Source: Anaerolineae bacterium (GTDB lineage Bacteria; Chloroflexota; Anaerolineae; Anaerolineales; E44-bin32). Taken from it: a stretch of 35,666 nt of DNA. Under the pieces are notes generated by a model. The model was not told the DNA's origin. It ran no database searches and worked only from the letters and a program-made list of their open reading frames with translations. Position numbers and translations under genes: made by a program. The stretch covers positions 6,569-42,234 of the forward strand of contig DUET01000076.1 of NCBI GenBank assembly GCA_011192015.1. The letters run 5' to 3'. Positions 31,945-35,666 of the stretch are shown here, piece by piece; the stretch's first letter is position 1; each line of letters opens with the position of its first letter.

Positions 31945-33281
31945 TGGCGGCCTCCTCGAGCATGTCCACAAGATCGTCGATCTCGGGTTTGCTGTTCATC
32001 TCCGTCACCGCCAGCAGCATGTGATCCTTGAGTTGTGGGAAATCGGGGGTGAGATCGAAGCCTCCCAGGATGCCTGCATCCAGAAGGATGTCGTTGATCT
32101 CAGCCACGGGGCGCGGGCAGGCGACTGCGAATTCATGGAAGAAGGGACCCTGGTTCCAAACCTTGAAGCCATCCAGGGCATCGATCTTCTCCGCGGCGAA
32201 ATGCGCCTTGTGGTAGCAGAGTTCCGCCACCCGGCGCAGGCCCTGCCTGCCCATCAGCGAGAGGTAGGTCACGGCAGCAAGCGCCATCAAGCCTTGATTG
32301 GTGCAGATGTTGGAAGTCGCCCGTTCGCGGCGGATGTGCTGCTCGCGGGGCGTGAGCGTGAGCACGTAGCCTCGCTGCCCACGCGAGTCCTGGGTTTCAC
32401 CCGCCAGACGGCCGGCCATCTTGCGCACGTATTTCTTCTGCGTGGTGAAGATGCCCAGGTAGGGTCCGCCGTAGGAGAGGGGAATGCCCAGGGGCTGTCC
32501 CTCGCCCACCACGATGTCGGCGCCGAACTCCGCCCGGCGGCTTGAGCATCCCCAGCGCCAGCGGATTGACGACCACGCAGAAGAGCGCTCCGCAGGCCTG
32601 CGCTGCCTTCCCCAGGGCTTCGAAATCCTCGATCCTGCCCAGGAAGTCCGGGTACTGCACGGCAACCATCGCCGTGTTCTCGTCCAGCATGGCGGCCAGC
32701 TCCTCAGGCCCGTTCTCCAGGCTGTCGTCTCCCACGATCTCGGTGCCCATGCCCTGCACGTAGGTCCGCACCACCTCCCGGAACTGGGGATGGATGGCTG
32801 CGGAGAGCACGATCTTCTTTCTGCCCATGCGATGATGGGCCAGGGCCAGGATCAGCGCCTCCGCCAGCGCGGTGGCGCCGTCGTAGTGCGAGGCATTGGA
32901 GACATCCATGCCGGTGAGATTGCACATCAGGCTCTGGTATTCGAAGATGGACTGCAGCGTGCCTTGAGAGATCTCGGGTTGGTAGGGGGTGTAAGCGGTG
33001 TAGAACTCGCTGCGCCGGATGATGTGATCGACCGCCGAGGGGATGAAGTGATTGTAGGCGCCCGCGCCTTTGAAGCAGGCGAAGTGCGAAGTCTCGAGGT
33101 TGGCCTCCGCCAGCTCCTGCAGCTCCTGCAGAGCTTCCATCTCCGAGATCGGATCAGGAAGGTCGAGAGCTGGAAAGCGGAACTCCTTCGGCACGGCTTC
33201 GTAGAGATCCTCGATCTTCTTCACCCCGATGGCCGCCAGCATCTCCCGGCGTTCATCCTCGGTATGGGGGGTATAGGCCAT
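31937..33281 (-). pseudogene. gcvPA: Glycine dehydrogenase subunit 1 (gcvPA) with one-base frameshift
   Basis: The N-terminal half of the split P-protein. Translation from the ATG at 33281 gives a normal protein (MAYTPHTEDERREML ... VVNPLALGMLKPPG) until about 32531. There the frame is lost, and the family continuation EFGADIVVGEGQPLGIPLSYGGPYLGIFTT resumes one base over. One extra G at 32530-32531 explains it: the span is 1,345 bases, and removing one gives a 447-residue protein, the usual length. Everything else is intact and conserved. It is either a sequencing or assembly error or a fresh mutation that would abolish glycine cleavage. A ribosome site (CGGAG) precedes the ATG, which overlaps the gcvH stop by one base. 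Confidence 0.93.
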
Positions 33282-33673
33282 CAGTGGCTCCGTTCCTCGC
33301 AGGACTTCTCGTAGGCGGCAGCGTCTTTGAGGGCATCGAGCTCGGAGGCATCCGCAAGTTCGATGCGCACCAGCCAGGCCTCGCCATAGGGATCGGTGTT
33401 GACCATCTCGGGCGTGTCGGCCAGGCTTTCGTTGACCTCCACGATCTTGCCCCCCACCGGCATGTAGATGTCGGCCGCTGCCTTGACGGACTCGACCGCC
33501 GCAAAGACGGCCCCCTTTTCCAGCGAGGCTCCCAGCGCGGCAAGCACCTCGACGTAGACGATGTCGGACAGTTGATCCTGGGCATAATCCGTGATCCCGA
33601 TCGTGCCCTTCTCCCCCTCCACGCGGATCCATTCGTCGCTTTCGGTATATTTAAGATCGGATGGGAAATCCAT
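33281..33673 (-). CDS. gcvH: Glycine cleavage system H protein
   Basis: A 130-residue lipoyl carrier. The lipoylation Lys64 sits in the canonical AAVESVKAAADIYMPVGG, followed by VNESLADTPEMVNTDPYGEAWLVRIEL. It shuttles the aminomethyl intermediate between the P, T and L proteins. AAGGAG is six bases before the ATG. It is the first gene of the operon, directly behind the glycine riboswitch, and its stop overlaps the gcvPA start. Confidence 0.97.
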   Translation of the reverse strand: MDFPSDLKYTESDEWIRVEGEKGTIGITDYAQDQLSDIVYVEVLAALGASLEKGAVFAAVESVKAAADIYMPVGGKIVEVNESLADTPEMVNTDPYGEAWLVRIELADASELDALKDAAAYEKSCEERSH

Positions 33674-33720
33674 AGTACTCTCCTTTGGTGCGTTCCGGTG
33701 TCAATGCCTGCATAGGCACG

Positions 33721-33755
33721 CAGAGGACGCACTCCACATGGGTGTGCGTCCTCTG
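33721..33755 (-). promoter_or_regulatory. Expression-platform hairpin of the glycine riboswitch
   Basis: A perfect 12-bp stem (33721-33732 with 33744-33755) with an 11-base loop. On the transcript its first strand starts CAGAGG, which is also the 3' strand of P1 of the second aptamer (33751-33755 pairing with 33818-33822). The two structures therefore exclude each other, which gives a switch. No U-run follows, so it may work by blocking elongation weakly or by hiding downstream sequence. Confidence 0.75.
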
Positions 33756-33927
33756 TCCATTACCTGAGAGATTCACCGCGCATCTGCGGTTTGCCCCTTC
33801 GGTGTCTCACGACTTTCCAGAGGAACGGCCAGATGGGGTCCTTTTACCTGAGAGTTTCGCCTCCGGCCTGCACAGGCTGGCGAGGCTTGCACCTTCGGTG
33901 CCCGCGATGCGGGTCTCTTCCCCATCT
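33751..33927 (-). promoter_or_regulatory. Tandem glycine riboswitch
   Basis: Two glycine aptamers in series. Aptamer 1 (33831-33927) has closing strands AGATGGGG and CCCCATCT, plus GCACCGAAGGTGCAAGCC and ACTCTCAGGTAAAAGGAC. Aptamer 2 (33751-33822) has ACACCGAAGGGGCAAACC and ATCTCTCAGGTAATGGAC. These are the hallmark conserved blocks of the class, which turns on glycine cleavage genes when glycine is abundant, often cooperatively. It is followed by gcvH-gcvPA-gcvPB. Confidence 0.95.
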
Positions 33928-33945
33928 GTGTAACCTGTTCAAACC

Positions 33946-33974
33946 ATTCTACGAACCCCCTGTGGAAATGTCAA
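33946..33974 (-). promoter_or_regulatory. Sigma-70 promoter of the gcv operon
   Basis: On the minus strand: TTGACA (33974-33969), 17 bases, TAGAAT (33951-33946). The predicted start near 33939 leaves about 10 bases before the first riboswitch aptamer, as expected for a riboswitch leader. Confidence 0.85.
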
Positions 33975-34113
33975 GAATGGGCGCGAAAGGAGCCGTTTTG
34001 AAGCCGGGGATTCATCCGGACCATCCCTTGGAGCCCTTCCTGCGGTTGGGGACCTAGCGTCCCGGGTGAGGGACTGCCGGATGTAGAGGCTCCCGCCGCG
34101 CGGCGTTTCAAGA

Positions 34114-34141
34114 TTGGCGATTCTCAACCTTCTGGTATATC
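34114..34141 (+). promoter_or_regulatory. Candidate promoter of Na/Pi cotransporter gene
   Basis: TTGGCG (34114-34119), 16 bases, TATATC (34136-34141). The match is partial, but the position, 48 bases before the start codon, and the absence of a better candidate support it. No Pho-box-like direct repeats were found beside it. Confidence 0.5.
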
Positions 34142-34188
34142 CTCGACCGCTGTTGGCTTTCGAAATCCGGTCATCGTCGAGGAAAGGA

Positions 34189-35666
34189 ATGGGAATGCTG
34201 CGCTTCTTCCAAGTCTTGGGTGGCCTGGCCTTGTTCCTGTTTGGCATGCGCATGCTCAGCAGCGGGATGGAGAAGATTGCCGGAGATCGAATACAGGGAT
34301 TATTGGAACGCATGACTAAAGGGCGGTTGAGAGCCGCCCTGTTCGGTACCGGCGTTACGGCAGCACTGCAGAGCAGCAGCCTCATGATGGCCACCATGAT
34401 CGGGCTCATCAACACCAATCTCATGACGTTGGAGCAGGCCATCGGCATGATGATGGGGGATGAGATCGGCACCACGATCACGGCCCAGATTGTCGCCTTC
34501 GATATCGATTATTTCACCTTCCTGTTCGTTGCGGTGGGCTTTCTGCTGGTCGAGTTCCTCCCACGCAGCAAGTGGAGTGACTACGGCGAAGTCGTCATGG
34601 GATTTGGCATCCTGTTCCTGGGAATGAACCTGATGTCGGATGCCCTCGAAGTGATCACAACCATTCCGGCGGTCGAGAAGTGGTTCGTCGCGATGGGGCA
34701 GAACACGCTCGCCGGCCTGCTGGCAGGGACGATCGCAACCGCGGTCATCCAGAGCAGCTCGGCCGTCACCGGCCTGGCAGTCGCCATGGGCATAAGCCAG
34801 GTGATCTCGCTGGAGGGGGCCGTGGCCATTCTCCTCGGCGCCAACATCGGGACCTGCGCCACAGGATTCATCGCCTCCTTCCGGCTCTCCCGGGCGGCGC
34901 GGCAGGCGTCCATTGCGCAGATCCTGATCAACGTCATCGGCGTCGTCATCTTCCTGCCCTTCCTCTCTCCGTTCATCGACCTCGTGCGGCTCACATCCTC
35001 CGAGCTGCCGCGCCAGATTGCCAATGCGCATACGATCTTCAACGTCGCTGTCAGTGCGCTCCTGTTTCCCTTCGTGGGCTGGATCGCCATCGCCGCCAGG
35101 CGGCTGGCGCCGGAGAAGAAGGTGGAAGACGAGGTGAAGCTTACGGCGTACATCGATGAGATGGAGTTCGTCTTTCCCTCACTCGCGCTTACGGAAGGGC
35201 GCAAGGAGCTCGTTCGGCTGGGAGAGACGGCGGCGCAGATGATCCATAACAGCCGCCTGGGCTTGATCGAAGGCGATGTGGAGGCGATCGAGTGGGTGTT
35301 GCAACAGGAGGATGGATTCATCGATCCGGTGACCGACCTGCTCGAGAATTTCATCAACGGATTGATGCGGCAAAACCTGAGCACCGCCGAACAAAAGCGC
35401 TGCTTCCAATTGAAGAACCTACTCACCGACATCGAGCGCGTGGGGGATCTGGCAGAGGACCTTGCCGAAGCCGCACAGAGACGCATCAGCGACGACACCC
35501 CCTTCAGCTCCGATGCGATCGAGGACCTCGACCGGCTGTGCCGCCACGCGCATGAGACCTTCTCGCATGCCCTGCGGGCGTTCCAAACCGGGGATCGGGA
35601 GCTGGCGCAGCGCGCATGCATCATGGAAGATGAGTTCGACCATCTCTACATCGAAGCGCGCGAGGG
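34189..35666 (+). CDS. Na+/Pi cotransporter family protein, 3'-truncated by window
   Basis: The frame stays open to the last base, so the C-terminus is outside. It is an NptA/YjbB-type transporter: two inverted halves each with a QSSS motif (residues 61-64 in TAALQSSSLMMAT and 188-191 in TAVIQSSSAVTG), GTTIT and GANIGTC re-entrant segments, and about eight hydrophobic helices. A PhoU-like helical domain begins near 325 (LTEGRKELVRLGETAAQMIHNSRLG) and is cut off. These proteins move phosphate with sodium, or export it. The ATG at 34189 follows GAGG, and the ATG at 34195 follows AAGGA, so the exact start is ambiguous. Confidence 0.92.
   Translation, partial: MGMLRFFQVLGGLALFLFGMRMLSSGMEKIAGDRIQGLLERMTKGRLRAALFGTGVTAALQSSSLMMATMIGLINTNLMTLEQAIGMMMGDEIGTTITAQIVAFDIDYFTFLFVAVGFLLVEFLPRSKWSDYGEVVMGFGILFLGMNLMSDALEVITTIPAVEKWFVAMGQNTLAGLLAGTIATAVIQSSSAVTGLAVAMGISQVISLEGAVAILLGANIGTCATGFIASFRLSRAARQASIAQILINVIGVVIFLPFLSPFIDLVRLTSSELPRQIANAHTIFNVAVSALLFPFVGWIAIAARRLAPEKKVEDEVKLTAYIDEMEFVFPSLALTEGRKELVRLGETAAQMIHNSRLGLIEGDVEAIEWVLQQEDGFIDPVTDLLENFINGLMRQNLSTAEQKRCFQLKNLLTDIERVGDLAEDLAEAAQRRISDDTPFSSDAIEDLDRLCRHAHETFSHALRAFQTGDRELAQRACIMEDEFDHLYIEARE

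Noticed and set aside
32397-33632. Long minus-strand frame read as one 411-residue protein
   Set aside because: Its first part overlaps gcvH in another frame, and its end is the out-of-frame tail after the gcvPA frameshift.
34581-35624. 347-residue minus-strand open frame
   Set aside because: It is Ser/Arg-rich and lies opposite the Na/Pi cotransporter, whose QSSS motifs are decisive.

Overview
The window is GC-rich bacterial chromosome with tightly packed genes on both strands. No phage, plasmid, CRISPR or rRNA genes were seen. Three things suggest a Chloroflexota (Anaerolineae-like) genome: the gene mix (M29 and M42 aminopeptidases, split glycine decarboxylase, TGS-type nucleoside kinase, PD40 and Reg_prop-type lipoproteins), a small membrane protein ending in a LISLE-type motif, and the dispersed-repeat style. 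This is an inference from protein style; no taxonomic marker is present.

Layout. 1-3.2 kb: the C-terminal part of a gamma-glutamyltransferase, a HGD-type phosphotransferase and an AlkD-like DNA glycosylase, ending in a strong hairpin. 3.3-4.9 kb (minus): an M29 aminopeptidase and a DUF7000-like protein. 5.0-6.0 kb: a PadR regulator and DUF2812 membrane protein pair behind a promoter studded with palindromes. 6.1-8.1 kb: an alpha/beta hydrolase and a divergent TetR regulator sharing a control region. 8.3-11.0 kb: a GbsR/MarR-type regulator with a large palindrome upstream, then a 691-residue C45-type acyltransferase/hydrolase. 11.2-12.8 kb (minus): CorA and an N-formylglutamate-amidohydrolase-like protein. 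12.9-14.7 kb (minus): a more AT-rich MFS exporter and Nudix pair, beside a degenerate tRNA-Arg relic that carries a REP-like insertion. 15.4-17.5 kb: M42 aminopeptidase with azlC and azlD. 17.7-23.0 kb (minus): small envelope proteins, two paralogous lipoproteins, a PD40 propeller lipoprotein, an ABC exporter and a HIT protein. 23.5-27.0 kb: a giant 21-repeat propeller lipoprotein and an MgtC-like protein. 27.3-30.1 kb (minus): a toroid-fold hypothetical protein and a TGS/nucleoside kinase. 30.5-34.0 kb (minus): gcvH-gcvPA-gcvPB behind a near-consensus promoter and a tandem glycine riboswitch; gcvPA carries a one-base frameshift. 34.2 kb to the end: a Na/Pi cotransporter running off the window.

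How the genes work together. The clearest functional unit is the glycine cleavage operon, switched by glycine through the riboswitch; no gcvT lies in the window. M42 peptidase with AzlCD suggests peptide turnover coupled to branched-chain amino acid export. Three separate regulator-effector pairs sit between 5 and 11 kb (PadR/DUF2812, TetR/hydrolase, GbsR/C45 enzyme), each with inverted repeats where an autoregulatory operator would be expected. The least explained items are the 21-repeat propeller lipoprotein, the tRNA-Arg relic and the GbsR/C45 pair.
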